A stretch of 64,000 nucleotides of DNA, from contig NZ_JOAN01000017.1 of assembly GCF_000718555.1 (NCBI RefSeq), positions 1 through 64,000 on the forward strand, read 5' to 3'. Both the position numbers and the translations under genes were made by a program. The notes under the pieces were generated by a model. That model saw only the letters and a program-made list of their open reading frames with translations, ran no database searches and had not been told where the DNA came from. This DNA is from Micromonospora chokoriensis (GTDB taxonomy: Bacteria; Actinomycetota; Actinomycetes; Mycobacteriales; Micromonosporaceae). This document shows positions 8,038-16,176 of the stretch, one piece after another; position 1 is the stretch's first letter; each line of letters starts with the position of its first letter.

Positions 8038-9251
8038 TCGTGGATGACATCCTGCGTACGCCGGGAGCGGTCCGGGACGCCGAGCGCTGGACAGCGCACA
8101 ACTACCACCCGCTGCCGGTGGTGATCTCGTCCGCCGAGGGCGCCTGGCTCACCGACGTGGACGGCCGCCGCTACCTGGACTGCCTGGCCGGCTACTCGGC
8201 GCTGAACTTCGGTCACCGGCACCCGCAGCTGATCGCCGCCGCGCACGCCCAACTGGATCGATTGACGCTGACCAGCCGGGCGTTCATCCACGACCAGTTC
8301 GCCGACTTCTGCCGGGAGCTGGCCGAGCTGTGCGGCAAGGACCTGGTGCTGCCGATGAACACCGGCGCCGAGGCGGTGGAGACCGGGATCAAGGTGGCCC
8401 GCAAGTGGGGCTACCAGGTCAAGGGCGTGCCCGCCGGTCAGGCCAACATCGTGGTCGCCGAGGGCAACTTCCACGGGCGGACCACCACCATCGTGAGCTT
8501 CTCCACCGACGAGGACGCCCGCGCCGACTTCGGGCCGTACACCCCGGGGTTCACGGTCGTGCCGTACGGCGACCTGGCGGCCCTGACGGCCGCGATCGAC
8601 GAGAACACCGTGGCCGTGCTGCTGGAGCCGATCCAGGGTGAGCAGGGCGTGGTGGTGCCGCCGGAGGGTTACCTGCCGGGCGTACGACAGGTCTGCACCG
8701 AGCGCAACGTGCTGTTCATCGCCGATGAGATCCAGTCGGGTCTGGGGCGTACCGGCGAGACCTTCGCCTGTGACCACGAGGGCGTCGTGCCGGACATGTA
8801 CCTGCTCGGCAAGGCGCTCGGCGGCGGCATCGTGCCGGTCTCCGCGGTGGCCGCGAACAGCGACGTGCTCGGCGTGCTCAAGCCGGGCCAGCACGGCTCC
8901 ACCTTCGGCGGCAACCCGCTCGCCTGCGCGGTAGCCATCGAGGTGGTCCGGCTGCTGGCCACCGGCGAGTTCCAGCGTCGCTCTGCCGAGCTGGGTGAGC
9001 GACTGCGGGCCGGCCTGGAAGGACTGCTCGGCAAGGGTCTCGTGGGCGTACGCGTGCGTGGCCTGTGGGCCGGTCTGGACATCGACCCGGCGCTGATGAG
9101 CGGGCGGGAGGCGTGCGAGCGGCTCGCCGCTCGCGGCGTGCTCGCCAAGGACACCCACGGCTCCACCATCCGGCTCGCACCGCCGCTGGTGATCACCGAA
9201 GAGGAGATCGACCTGGCGGTGACCCAGCTGGCCGAGGTGCTGGCCGGCTGA
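8034..9251 (+). CDS. rocD: Ornithine aminotransferase
   Basis: A 405-residue class-III PLP aminotransferase converting ornithine and 2-oxoglutarate to glutamate semialdehyde and glutamate. Recognisable segments are LDCLAGYSALNFGHRHP near the N-terminus, the PLP-phosphate NTGAEAVETGIKVARKWGY, FIADEIQSGLGRTGE (Asp stacking on PLP) and LLGKALGGG, with the Schiff-base Lys. The start is the GTG at 8034, with an AAGG ribosome site inside the end of ddaH and a four-base overlap. Full length for the family. The ddaH-rocD order gives a short route feeding the methylarginine/arginine pool into proline or glutamate metabolism. It ends in a long perfect hairpin shared with the convergent FHA gene. Confidence 0.92.
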   Translation: MIVDDILRTPGAVRDAERWTAHNYHPLPVVISSAEGAWLTDVDGRRYLDCLAGYSALNFGHRHPQLIAAAHAQLDRLTLTSRAFIHDQFADFCRELAELCGKDLVLPMNTGAEAVETGIKVARKWGYQVKGVPAGQANIVVAEGNFHGRTTTIVSFSTDEDARADFGPYTPGFTVVPYGDLAALTAAIDENTVAVLLEPIQGEQGVVVPPEGYLPGVRQVCTERNVLFIADEIQSGLGRTGETFACDHEGVVPDMYLLGKALGGGIVPVSAVAANSDVLGVLKPGQHGSTFGGNPLACAVAIEVVRLLATGEFQRRSAELGERLRAGLEGLLGKGLVGVRVRGLWAGLDIDPALMSGREACERLAARGVLAKDTHGSTIRLAPPLVITEEEIDLAVTQLAEVLAG

Positions 9252-9263
9252 CCTGAACGTGGT

Positions 9264-9297
9264 GAAAGCGGGCGTCGGGATCCCGACGCCCGCTTTC
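9264..9297. terminator. Perfect 34-base palindromic terminator between convergent genes
   Basis: Two perfectly complementary 17-base arms (9264-9280 and 9281-9297) centred on GGGATCCC, beginning GAAAGCGGGC and ending GCCCGCTTTC. It sits 12 bases after rocD and 3 bases before the end of the convergent FHA gene, so it likely terminates both transcripts. Confidence 0.85.
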
Positions 9298-9300
9298 GCG

Positions 9301-10455
9301 TCAGGGGCGGGGTATGCGCATGGCCATCGTCGGGGCCTCGGCCATCACCGAGGTGGGGGTGAACGGGGCACCGGCGGGCAGCTCCTCGGCCCTGCCGATC
9401 TGCACCCCCGGGTACAGCTCCACCATGTCGTTCTCGCCCAGCACCCGCGACTGCTGTGGCGCCAGCGGGATCCGGTCCGATTCGGCCATCGAGCCGCCCG
9501 GGCGGATGCCGGAGCCGTTGGTGCTCATGTCGGTCACGATGACCTCGCCAACCCGCAGCTCGAAGTGGACGTGGCCACGGCTGATCCAGCGCCGGGCCTC
9601 GTCGTTGAGCCACTGCCCAAGCATGATCCCGCCGTGCTGCTCCGGAGCCCGGCCCACCACCACCGGCTGCTCCTCGCTGAGCACGAACCGCCGCCGGACC
9701 AGGCCACCGACGCGCACTGCGAGCACCTCGGTACGCGGACGCGGGCCGCCGTCACCGAGCCGTGCGCCGTGTCGGGGGCAGGTCGGCACACCGTTGCGCA
9801 GCGCGGGAGGCGGCTGCCCAGCGGGGCTGCGTTCGACCACCCGGGCCAGGTCGGCGAAGGCACCGCCCCCACCACCGCTGCCGAACAGCGCACAGCCCGA
9901 CTCCGGGCAGCGCCACTGGCGGGCCAGCAACTTGGCGCCGGTCGACGAGGGCTTGCCGGCCACCGGTGAATGGCCACCACCGACGTGCGCGATGAACACC
10001 GGCCCACCGGCGCCGGGCACCGGCGCGACCACCCGACCGGGCTGCTCCACCAGCCACGGGAACCGACCACGCAACCCGTCGAAGCGAACCCGGCTGAGCA
10101 CCGGCAGGCCGAGCAGGTCAGCGACCTCCAACATCCGGTCACCCGGGTTGTCGAGCACCTCGACGAGCCCGTCGTCGGCCCAGCGCCGGACGACCATCCG
10201 CTCGTTGGAGGTGAGGTCGGCGTCGGAGAGCAACGCCCGGTGTACCACCGCGTAGACCTGGACGCTGTCCTCCTCCAACTCGCGGGAGAGCGCGTCGATG
10301 ACCATGCCGAGGCGCAGCAGGCTGGCCGGCCGGCCACCGTCGATGTCCTGGTAGCGGATCACCTCGGCCAGGTCGATCACGGCCCGGGCCAGCAACGGGT
10401 CGGTGCAGACCCGGCCCTCGATGGCGTCCAGAACCTTGCTGATTTCGAATCTCAT
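9301..10455 (-). CDS. FHA-domain signalling protein with central zinc-ribbon-like segment
   Basis: A 384-residue cytoplasmic protein. The N-terminal ~150 residues are helical and unassigned. A central segment has CPESGC and, after a Gly/Pro-rich stretch, CPRHG, which could bind zinc. The C-terminal third is an FHA domain: VVVGRAPEQ (conserved Gly-Arg), SRGHVHFEL (Ser/His phosphothreonine contacts) and DMSTNGSGI. FHA domains read phosphothreonine marks from Ser/Thr kinases such as the one at 18191-19687. The ATG overlaps the stop of the pterin dehydratase gene (ATGA). An exact role is unknown; it may be a phospho-dependent scaffold. Confidence 0.8.
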   Translation of the reverse strand: MRFEISKVLDAIEGRVCTDPLLARAVIDLAEVIRYQDIDGGRPASLLRLGMVIDALSRELEEDSVQVYAVVHRALLSDADLTSNERMVVRRWADDGLVEVLDNPGDRMLEVADLLGLPVLSRVRFDGLRGRFPWLVEQPGRVVAPVPGAGGPVFIAHVGGGHSPVAGKPSSTGAKLLARQWRCPESGCALFGSGGGGGAFADLARVVERSPAGQPPPALRNGVPTCPRHGARLGDGGPRPRTEVLAVRVGGLVRRRFVLSEEQPVVVGRAPEQHGGIMLGQWLNDEARRWISRGHVHFELRVGEVIVTDMSTNGSGIRPGGSMAESDRIPLAPQQSRVLGENDMVELYPGVQIGRAEELPAGAPFTPTSVMAEAPTMAMRIPRP

Positions 10456-10745
10456 GCCGCACTCCGGACGATGTCGTCAATTCGCCGGGCCAGCTCGATG
10501 TCCCGGTGGGTGACCCCACCGGCCGAGTGCGTGACACAGCGGAAGGTCAGGGTCCGCCATCGGATGTCGATGTCGGGATGGTGGTCGAGCTCCTCGGCCA
10601 CCGCCGCCACCCGGTCCACCACCGCGATGGCGGCCGGGAAACTGCTGAGCTGGGCGGTACGACCGATGCCGCTCGGGTCACCCGACCAGTCGGTCAACCC
10701 GCTCAGCCCTTCTCGCACCGCCTCTGCGGTGAGCAGGTCTGCCAT
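10452..10745 (-). CDS. 4a-hydroxytetrahydrobiopterin dehydratase (PCD/DCoH)
   Basis: A 97-residue pterin-4a-carbinolamine dehydratase. The active-site signature is ELDHHPDIDIRWRTLTF, followed by the second His in THSAGGVTHRDIELA. Length matches the family (about 95-105). ATG 10745 is used because the family N-terminus begins here; the frame is open upstream without homology. Such enzymes regenerate pterin cofactor after aromatic amino acid hydroxylases, none of which is in the window. It is co-transcribed with the FHA gene downstream through a four-base overlap. Confidence 0.9.
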   Translation of the reverse strand: MADLLTAEAVREGLSGLTDWSGDPSGIGRTAQLSSFPAAIAVVDRVAAVAEELDHHPDIDIRWRTLTFRCVTHSAGGVTHRDIELARRIDDIVRSAA

Positions 10746-10864
10746 GTGACCAGACCCTACCGGTGGCGCGCCCGACGAGCCGGACACGCCACCAGGAGAC
10801 GGCACAGCGGGGCGGGCTGCCCGCGCCAAGATCTTTGAAGGGGCGGATCACCCTTGCGCGGGTC

Positions 10865-11200
10865 TCAGTTCACTAATCGGTCTGCCTGATCTTTGAGTCG
10901 ATCCGCATATTCGTCCCAGTCCGGGCCGAACGAGAGGAGGTCGACTGAGGCTTCTCGTAACAGCTCTGGATCGTCCGGACGCTGGAGACAGGCAAGGCGG
11001 TATGCCAGATTGCGAGCCCATGGACTTAACGCCATCCAGTCATCCGCCAGGACCTCTCGAAGCATTGCGGTGATTTCATCGGCGGATGCGAACGTCACCT
11101 GCTCAATGAACTCGCGCGTCGCCACAGGAATCAGTCGAGTATCAACATCGTCGGTAGCCCGGATCAGATCTCGAGCCGCGCCGATGAGATCGAGCGCCAC
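10865..11200 (-). CDS. Hypothetical protein, lower-GC orphan
   Basis: A 111-residue acidic, mostly helical protein with no motif I recognise. It opens MALDLIGAARDLIRATDD and ends in a charged helix (DEYADRLKDQADRLVN). GTG 11200 follows a good AGGGGAGG site, which supports a real gene. Its codons are visibly richer in A and T at third positions than its neighbours, suggesting recent acquisition. It overlaps the 3' end of the desaturase gene by 37 bases on the same strand. Small acidic helical proteins of this kind are sometimes immunity proteins of polymorphic toxins, but no toxin gene is adjacent and I do not assign that role. Confidence 0.6.
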   Translation of the reverse strand: MALDLIGAARDLIRATDDVDTRLIPVATREFIEQVTFASADEITAMLREVLADDWMALSPWARNLAYRLACLQRPDDPELLREASVDLLSFGPDWDEYADRLKDQADRLVN

Positions 11201-12219
11201 GCCGCCTCCCCTGCTTCTGTTCCGCCGGATCTTCGTTCCACAAAGACGCGGCGGGGGCCCTGCTCGGCGCAGTAGGCCCGGACGATCGGCTGGGCCCGGC
11301 GCAGGTTGGCGCGGGGCATGTTCGGGAACAGGTGGTGCTCGATCTGGTAGTTGAGACCGCCCAGCGTGGTGTCCACCAGCCGGCTGCCCCGCACGTTGCG
11401 CGAGGTCAGCACCTGCTTACGCAGGAAGTCCAGCTCGTCCTCGGCGGTCGGCATCGGCATGCCCTTGTGGTTCGGCGCGAACGCGCAGCCCATGTAGAGG
11501 CCCCACAGCGCCTGGTGCACGACGGCGAAGAGCAGCGCCTTGACCGGGGACATGACCGCCAACAGCAGCGCCACGTAACCGACGGTGTGCGCGACGAGCA
11601 GCACCGCCTCGACCGCCCGGTGCCGCATCGGAACGGTGAACTTGCCGTCCTCTCGACCGACGATCGCCCGGATGCTCGCCACGTGCAGGCTCAGGCCCTC
11701 CAGCAGCAGCATCGGGAAGAAGAAGTACGCCTGCCGCTGAGCCATCCAACGGCCGAACCCCCGGGTCTCCAACGCCTGCTCGGGCGTCCATACCAGGGCC
11801 CCAGCGCCGACGTCCGGGTCCTCGTCCTCGTGGTTCGGGTTGGCGTGGTGCCGGTTGTGCTTGTCGACCCACCAGCCGTAGCTGATCCCCACCGCCACGT
11901 TGCCGGCGAATATCCCCACCAACTCGCTGGCGCCACGCCGACGGAACATCTGGCGGTGCCCGGCGTCGTGACCGAGGAACGCGACCTGGGTGGTGGCCAC
12001 CGCCATCAACGCCGCGAGCGGAAGCTGCCACCAGGAGTCGCCGAGCAGGAACACGGCCACCCAGCCGGCCACGAAGGCGCCGAGGGTGAGCACGATGCGG
12101 GTGACATACCAGCCGGGGCGCCGCTCCAGCAGGCCAGCCTGGCTGATCCGTCGGGACAACTGTGCGTAGTCACTGCCTCGCCGTCGTACCGGCGGTTCTG
12201 CCACCGCTCCGAGCGCCAT
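11164..12219 (-). CDS. Membrane fatty acid desaturase
   Basis: A 351-residue integral membrane di-iron desaturase. Three histidine boxes are intact: HDAGH (84-88), HNRHH (121-125) and QIEHH (292-296). Hydrophobic stretches around 43-60, 65-82, 100-115 and 205-245 give the usual four-helix topology. The QxxHH third box is the front-end/acyl-lipid type. I chose ATG 12219 (MALGAVAEPP) because GGGAG lies seven bases upstream; a longer frame exists but has no ribosome site. It would introduce a double bond into membrane acyl chains, needing ferredoxin or a flavoprotein not encoded nearby. Regiospecificity is unknown. Confidence 0.9.
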   Translation of the reverse strand: MALGAVAEPPVRRRGSDYAQLSRRISQAGLLERRPGWYVTRIVLTLGAFVAGWVAVFLLGDSWWQLPLAALMAVATTQVAFLGHDAGHRQMFRRRGASELVGIFAGNVAVGISYGWWVDKHNRHHANPNHEDEDPDVGAGALVWTPEQALETRGFGRWMAQRQAYFFFPMLLLEGLSLHVASIRAIVGREDGKFTVPMRHRAVEAVLLVAHTVGYVALLLAVMSPVKALLFAVVHQALWGLYMGCAFAPNHKGMPMPTAEDELDFLRKQVLTSRNVRGSRLVDTTLGGLNYQIEHHLFPNMPRANLRRAQPIVRAYCAEQGPRRVFVERRSGGTEAGEAAWRSISSARLEI

Positions 12220-12354
12220 CGATGCTCCCGTTTCGCTTACGTCCGTACCAGGATGGTTCGGGCTTATTGTCAGTCTGCCGGTCGCGGTAGCGGTGAGTAA
12301 CCCAGACAACCCCCGAATAGGGGGTAGGGCGGGCCCTACCCCTAGTGGTTCGGC

Positions 12355-15300
12355 TCAGCCCAGCCGGCCCACCGCAGCGCGCAGTCGAGCCAGGTCCCGT
12401 CGCCGCCGCTCGTAGCTGGCGGCGAGCCCGACCAGCGCCAGCCCGCCGACTCCCAGGTAGATCCACCGGGGCAGCAGATCCCACCCTCGGGCCAGCTCGT
12501 GCAGCGCCAACAGCGTCAGCGCCCCGCCGCCGAGCAGCACCGGCGCCTGCCAGCGGCGGGACGCGCCGACCAGCACCACGCCCAGCGCCGCCGCACCGAG
12601 GAGCAGCCGTCGCCACGGCTGCGGGTCCGCCCCGGCCAGCACCGACACGAGGCTGGGCAGCAGCGCCGCGACCAACCCCGGGCCGAGCGCCGGCCAGCTG
12701 GTCAGACCGGGCCGGGTGCGCAGCGCCAGCAGACCCGCGCCGAGGGCGAGCGCCGCAGCCGGCAGGGTGTACGCCTCCAGCACGGTCACCCCACCGGCGG
12801 CCAGCAGCACCCAGGCCCCGAGCAGTTCGCTGCCGGCGGCGATGCCGGCGAACGCCCAACGTCGACCGGCCGGCTCGCCCCGGCGCAGCAGTCGCAGCCC
12901 GACGGCGACACCCCAGAGCACGCAGACGGTGGCGAGGTGCCGGGCCACCTCGACGGCGAGCACCGCCGCCACCAGCACGACGACCTGCGCGGCGGCGTCC
13001 AGCACCCGCCTCAGCCGGGCCCGCGCCGGGGTGAGCGCGGCGGCGGCCAGCACCACCGCGGCCACCGCCAGCAGTGGGTACGCGGCAGCCCGCACCGGCA
13101 GCCCGCCGGCGAGCGGGGCGGTCACCGCCAACGCGGACGCCGCACCCACGGCGGCGAGAGCACCGGTGACCCGGACCTCGAACCTGCGCCCCCCGACGGC
13201 GACGGCGACCGCCACCACCAGCAGCACGCCCTCGGCCGCGAGCGTCCCGGCGCGGGTGGCCAGCAGACCCGCCACACCGGAGGCCACCAGCACCACACCC
13301 ACCGGTACGGCGATCGGTGCGAGCGCCGGGCGGGCCGTGGCCATCGCGGCGAACAGCAGCGCCGCTGAGCCGACGAGCAGGACGGCGGCGGGCAGCACCG
13401 GCCAGGGCACGCCGATCGCGACGAGCAGCACCGGCAGCGCCGCTGCGGCGAACGGCAACGCGGGCAGCACCGGTTGGCCGACTCGCCGACCGGCGAAGGC
13501 GGCGGCCACCGCCAGCACGACCAGCGCGAACCCGACCGGGAGCACCGTCGGGTCGGCGACGACCGTGGGCACCCCCGACCACACCCGATCCCCGCCGCCA
13601 TAGGGCGACACCAGCGCGGTCAGCACCGTCGGCAGGGCCGCCAGCGTTGCGACCGCCGCTAGCGTTGCGACCGCCGCTAGCAACACCACCGACCGGGCCG
13701 GTTCGTGCTCGTCGGCCGTCGGCCGGTCCCCGAGGCCGACGAGCGCGACGCCCAGCGCCGCCAGCGCGACGTACAGCGCGAGCGGCTCGTCGCCAACCCC
13801 GAACAGCGGCGCGAGAGCGGGCCCGGTCACCGCCACGACGGCGCCGGTCAGCGCGTACCCGACCAGCTCCACCCGGTGGCGACGCGCCGCGAGCACCGCG
13901 ACCAGCGGCAGCCCGGCGACGGCCAGCGCGAGCCGGGCCTGCCACCAGGGCGGCGCACCCCCGGCGAACAGCGCCGCCGCCGCGATCCCGGGCAGCGCGA
14001 GCTGCGCGACCAGCAGACCCGCGCCGGCCACCTCCCGGTACGCCCCGGCCCCCCGTCGTACCGCCAGCGCCAGCCCGGCCACGGCGATGACGCCGAGCGC
14101 CACCAGGACGCCGGTCGGATCGGCCAGGGCGACCAGCAACCCGTGCCCGAGCAGGGCGGCACCGCCGAGCGCGCGGGTGAGCAGGACGGCCGGTGGGCTG
14201 GTCGGGCGGGCCAGCACGGCCAGTAGCAGCGCGACCCCGCCGACCAGGTCGATGGCGACCACCTGGGGCCAGGAGACCGTCCAGCCGGCGGGCACGGCGA
14301 ACAGCACCGCCACCGCGCCGGCCGTGGCGAGCACCACCCGCGCGCGCCGAGGCAGCAGGAGCATCGCCGCGCCGAGCGTCAGCGCCACGGCGGGTGCCAA
14401 CTGCCAGCCCCAGTGCAGGTCCGGGCCCACCTCGGCCCCGCCCCACGGCGGCAGCGACCGGCCGATGGCGGCGACCGCCAGCCCGATGGTGATCAGCACG
14501 GTGACCTGCGCGGTGCCCGCCGCGACGAACAGCGCACCGGCGCGGGGGCCAGTCCGCCAACCGACGGCGCCGACCGCCGTCGACCCGACCGCCCCGGCCT
14601 CCCCGGGCAGGAGCCGCACGGCAGCGGCCAGCCCGAGGGCCACCGTCGCCGCCGCGAGCAGCAGCAGTGACGGCCGCAGCTCGGCCACCGGGCGCAGCAG
14701 GGCGGCAGCGAGCACCGGCACCAGCAGCGCGCCCGCCGCCGCCCGCAACGCCCGCCCCCCGACGAGCCAGGCCGCACCGAGCCCGGTCAGCGCGACAAGC
14801 AACAGCGGCACCCCGGCCAGCAGCGGCGAGCCCCCCGCCCGCCCACTGACCAGCGGCACCACCGCGCATCCCGCAGCGCCCACAAGCGCCGCGACATGGC
14901 CGATGCCGGCCGACACCCGGCCGACGAGCTGCGCCACCCCGTCCCGGCCGCGCAGCGTGGCCAACACGGCCAGGTTCAGCAACGCCACCCCGAGCAGGAC
15001 CACCGCCCAGCCGGCCGCCCCCGGCCGGGCCTCGGCGGCGAGCAGCGGCAACACCGGCTGGGCGGCCAGCAGGGCGGCGAACCAGGGCCCCGTCAACCGA
15101 CTGGACCGGCCGTACGCCACGGCGACCGCCGCGCTGGCCCCCCCGACCAGCGCGGCGTACCGGCTGCCCGGCATGCCGGCCACGCCGACCAGGTCCACCG
15201 ACCAGGCCGCGACGCCGTCCAGCACCACCAGCAGCAACCCCACCGCAGCGAACGTCTCCGCCGTGCCGCGCAGCCCTCGACGGACCGCCACCAGCGGTAC

Positions 15301-15798
15301 GCCCAGCGCCAGCGCGGTGAACGCCGCCAGGATCAACGCCCGACCACCGACCCCCACCGCCGCCCACGCCACCGCGGTGAACACCACCGCCGCAGTGCCC
15401 AGCAGGAGTCCACCGAGGACGAAGAGCAGACCCTGGACCGTCCGGGTCGACGCCTCCGCCGCACCCGGCCTCGGACCCGCCGCGACCCCGGTGCCTGGGC
15501 CGATGGACGGCACCGGCCCGACCGGAGACGCCGAGCGCGCCACGGCCGAAGCAGCCAACCCGGCACGGACGACCGACGCCAACTCGGCCCGCCGCCGCGA
15601 CACGGCCGACAGGCGTCCGGCCAGCTCGGTGTACGCGTGACGGGCCCGCTCCACCTGCGGCTCAAGCTCGGCGACCTCCCGGCCCAGCCGAACCACCTCA
15701 GCGGCGATCGGGTCGGGCGCGCGTAGGCAGCCGGTGCAACCGGTGCTCAGGTCTGCCGGTGCACCGCAGGCGGGGCAGGGGTAGCGGGTGTCATCCAC
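12355..15798 (-). CDS. Very large polytopic membrane protein with N-terminal zinc ribbon
   Basis: A 1147-residue protein. Residues 8-24 form a zinc ribbon (CPAC then CTGC; Cys8, 11, 21, 24). A coiled-coil-like helix follows (about 35-75: EVAELEPQVERARHAYTELA), then a linker, then roughly 25-30 hydrophobic helices dominated by Leu, Ala, Val and Gly that fill the rest of the chain. No transporter, ligase or glycosyltransferase signature is visible. Similar SCO-type giant membrane proteins occur once per genome in actinomycetes and are uncharacterised as far as I know. Extreme GC makes every other frame open here, but the hydropathy and N-terminal metal site support this one. An 18-bp unit is perfectly duplicated inside it. 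Confidence 0.8.
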   Translation of the reverse strand: MDDTRYPCPACGAPADLSTGCTGCLRAPDPIAAEVVRLGREVAELEPQVERARHAYTELAGRLSAVSRRRAELASVVRAGLAASAVARSASPVGPVPSIGPGTGVAAGPRPGAAEASTRTVQGLLFVLGGLLLGTAAVVFTAVAWAAVGVGGRALILAAFTALALGVPLVAVRRGLRGTAETFAAVGLLLVVLDGVAAWSVDLVGVAGMPGSRYAALVGGASAAVAVAYGRSSRLTGPWFAALLAAQPVLPLLAAEARPGAAGWAVVLLGVALLNLAVLATLRGRDGVAQLVGRVSAGIGHVAALVGAAGCAVVPLVSGRAGGSPLLAGVPLLLVALTGLGAAWLVGGRALRAAAGALLVPVLAAALLRPVAELRPSLLLLAAATVALGLAAAVRLLPGEAGAVGSTAVGAVGWRTGPRAGALFVAAGTAQVTVLITIGLAVAAIGRSLPPWGGAEVGPDLHWGWQLAPAVALTLGAAMLLLPRRARVVLATAGAVAVLFAVPAGWTVSWPQVVAIDLVGGVALLLAVLARPTSPPAVLLTRALGGAALLGHGLLVALADPTGVLVALGVIAVAGLALAVRRGAGAYREVAGAGLLVAQLALPGIAAAALFAGGAPPWWQARLALAVAGLPLVAVLAARRHRVELVGYALTGAVVAVTGPALAPLFGVGDEPLALYVALAALGVALVGLGDRPTADEHEPARSVVLLAAVATLAAVATLAALPTVLTALVSPYGGGDRVWSGVPTVVADPTVLPVGFALVVLAVAAAFAGRRVGQPVLPALPFAAAALPVLLVAIGVPWPVLPAAVLLVGSAALLFAAMATARPALAPIAVPVGVVLVASGVAGLLATRAGTLAAEGVLLVVAVAVAVGGRRFEVRVTGALAAVGAASALAVTAPLAGGLPVRAAAYPLLAVAAVVLAAAALTPARARLRRVLDAAAQVVVLVAAVLAVEVARHLATVCVLWGVAVGLRLLRRGEPAGRRWAFAGIAAGSELLGAWVLLAAGGVTVLEAYTLPAAALALGAGLLALRTRPGLTSWPALGPGLVAALLPSLVSVLAGADPQPWRRLLLGAAALGVVLVGASRRWQAPVLLGGGALTLLALHELARGWDLLPRWIYLGVGGLALVGLAASYERRRRDLARLRAAVGRLG
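13643..13678. repeat. Perfect 18-bp tandem duplication inside the giant membrane protein gene
   Basis: The unit AGCGTTGCGACCGCCGCT occurs twice back to back and adds six residues (one extra AAVATL-type block) to a transmembrane helix. It is in frame and looks like recent slippage or unequal exchange. Confidence 0.8.
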
Positions 15799-15846
15799 CC
15801 GGTCATCATCGACAGCCGACCGGGGCCCGACCCAGAGTGCGCGTAC

Positions 15847-16167
15847 TCAGGCTCGGGTGTGCTCGAACACCCAGGTGGCGTAGTCGGGGTTGCCGCTCTC
15901 CACCCTGGACACCAGGATCTCCGGCACCTCGTACGGGTGGCTGACCCGGATCTGGTCCACCAACGCGGTGAGCCGATCCGGTGCGGTCTTGAACTGCACC
16001 GACCATTCGGTGCTCGTCTCCACTCCGGACCGCCACCAGTAGGTGCTGTCCACCTGACCACCCACCTGGGCGCAGGCGGCGAGCCTGCCTGCGACGGCCG
16101 CAGCCGCCAGCACATCGGCGACCGAACGCGCATCCACCACCGTCGTCACCACGCAGATCTCGTCCAC
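15847..16167 (-). CDS. cutA: Divalent-cation tolerance protein CutA
   Basis: A 106-residue trimeric ferredoxin-like-fold protein. Family signatures are VVTTVVDARSVADVLA near the start, AACAQVGG, STYWWRSGVE and the conserved TAPDRLTALVDQIRVSHPYEVPEI block containing HPYExPEI. It is linked in other bacteria to copper and other divalent metal tolerance, though its molecular role is unsettled. Length is exactly typical. It stands between the giant membrane protein gene and the acyltransferase gene on the same strand. Confidence 0.93.
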   Translation of the reverse strand: MDEICVVTTVVDARSVADVLAAAAVAGRLAACAQVGGQVDSTYWWRSGVETSTEWSVQFKTAPDRLTALVDQIRVSHPYEVPEILVSRVESGNPDYATWVFEHTRA

Positions 16168-16176
16168 GACCGCACC

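Noticed and set aside
12170..15367. A 1065-codon open frame on the minus strand in another register of the giant membrane protein gene
   Set aside because: Product is almost only Arg, Gly and Ala, a GC-skew shadow; the membrane protein frame has a zinc ribbon and hydropathy of a real protein.
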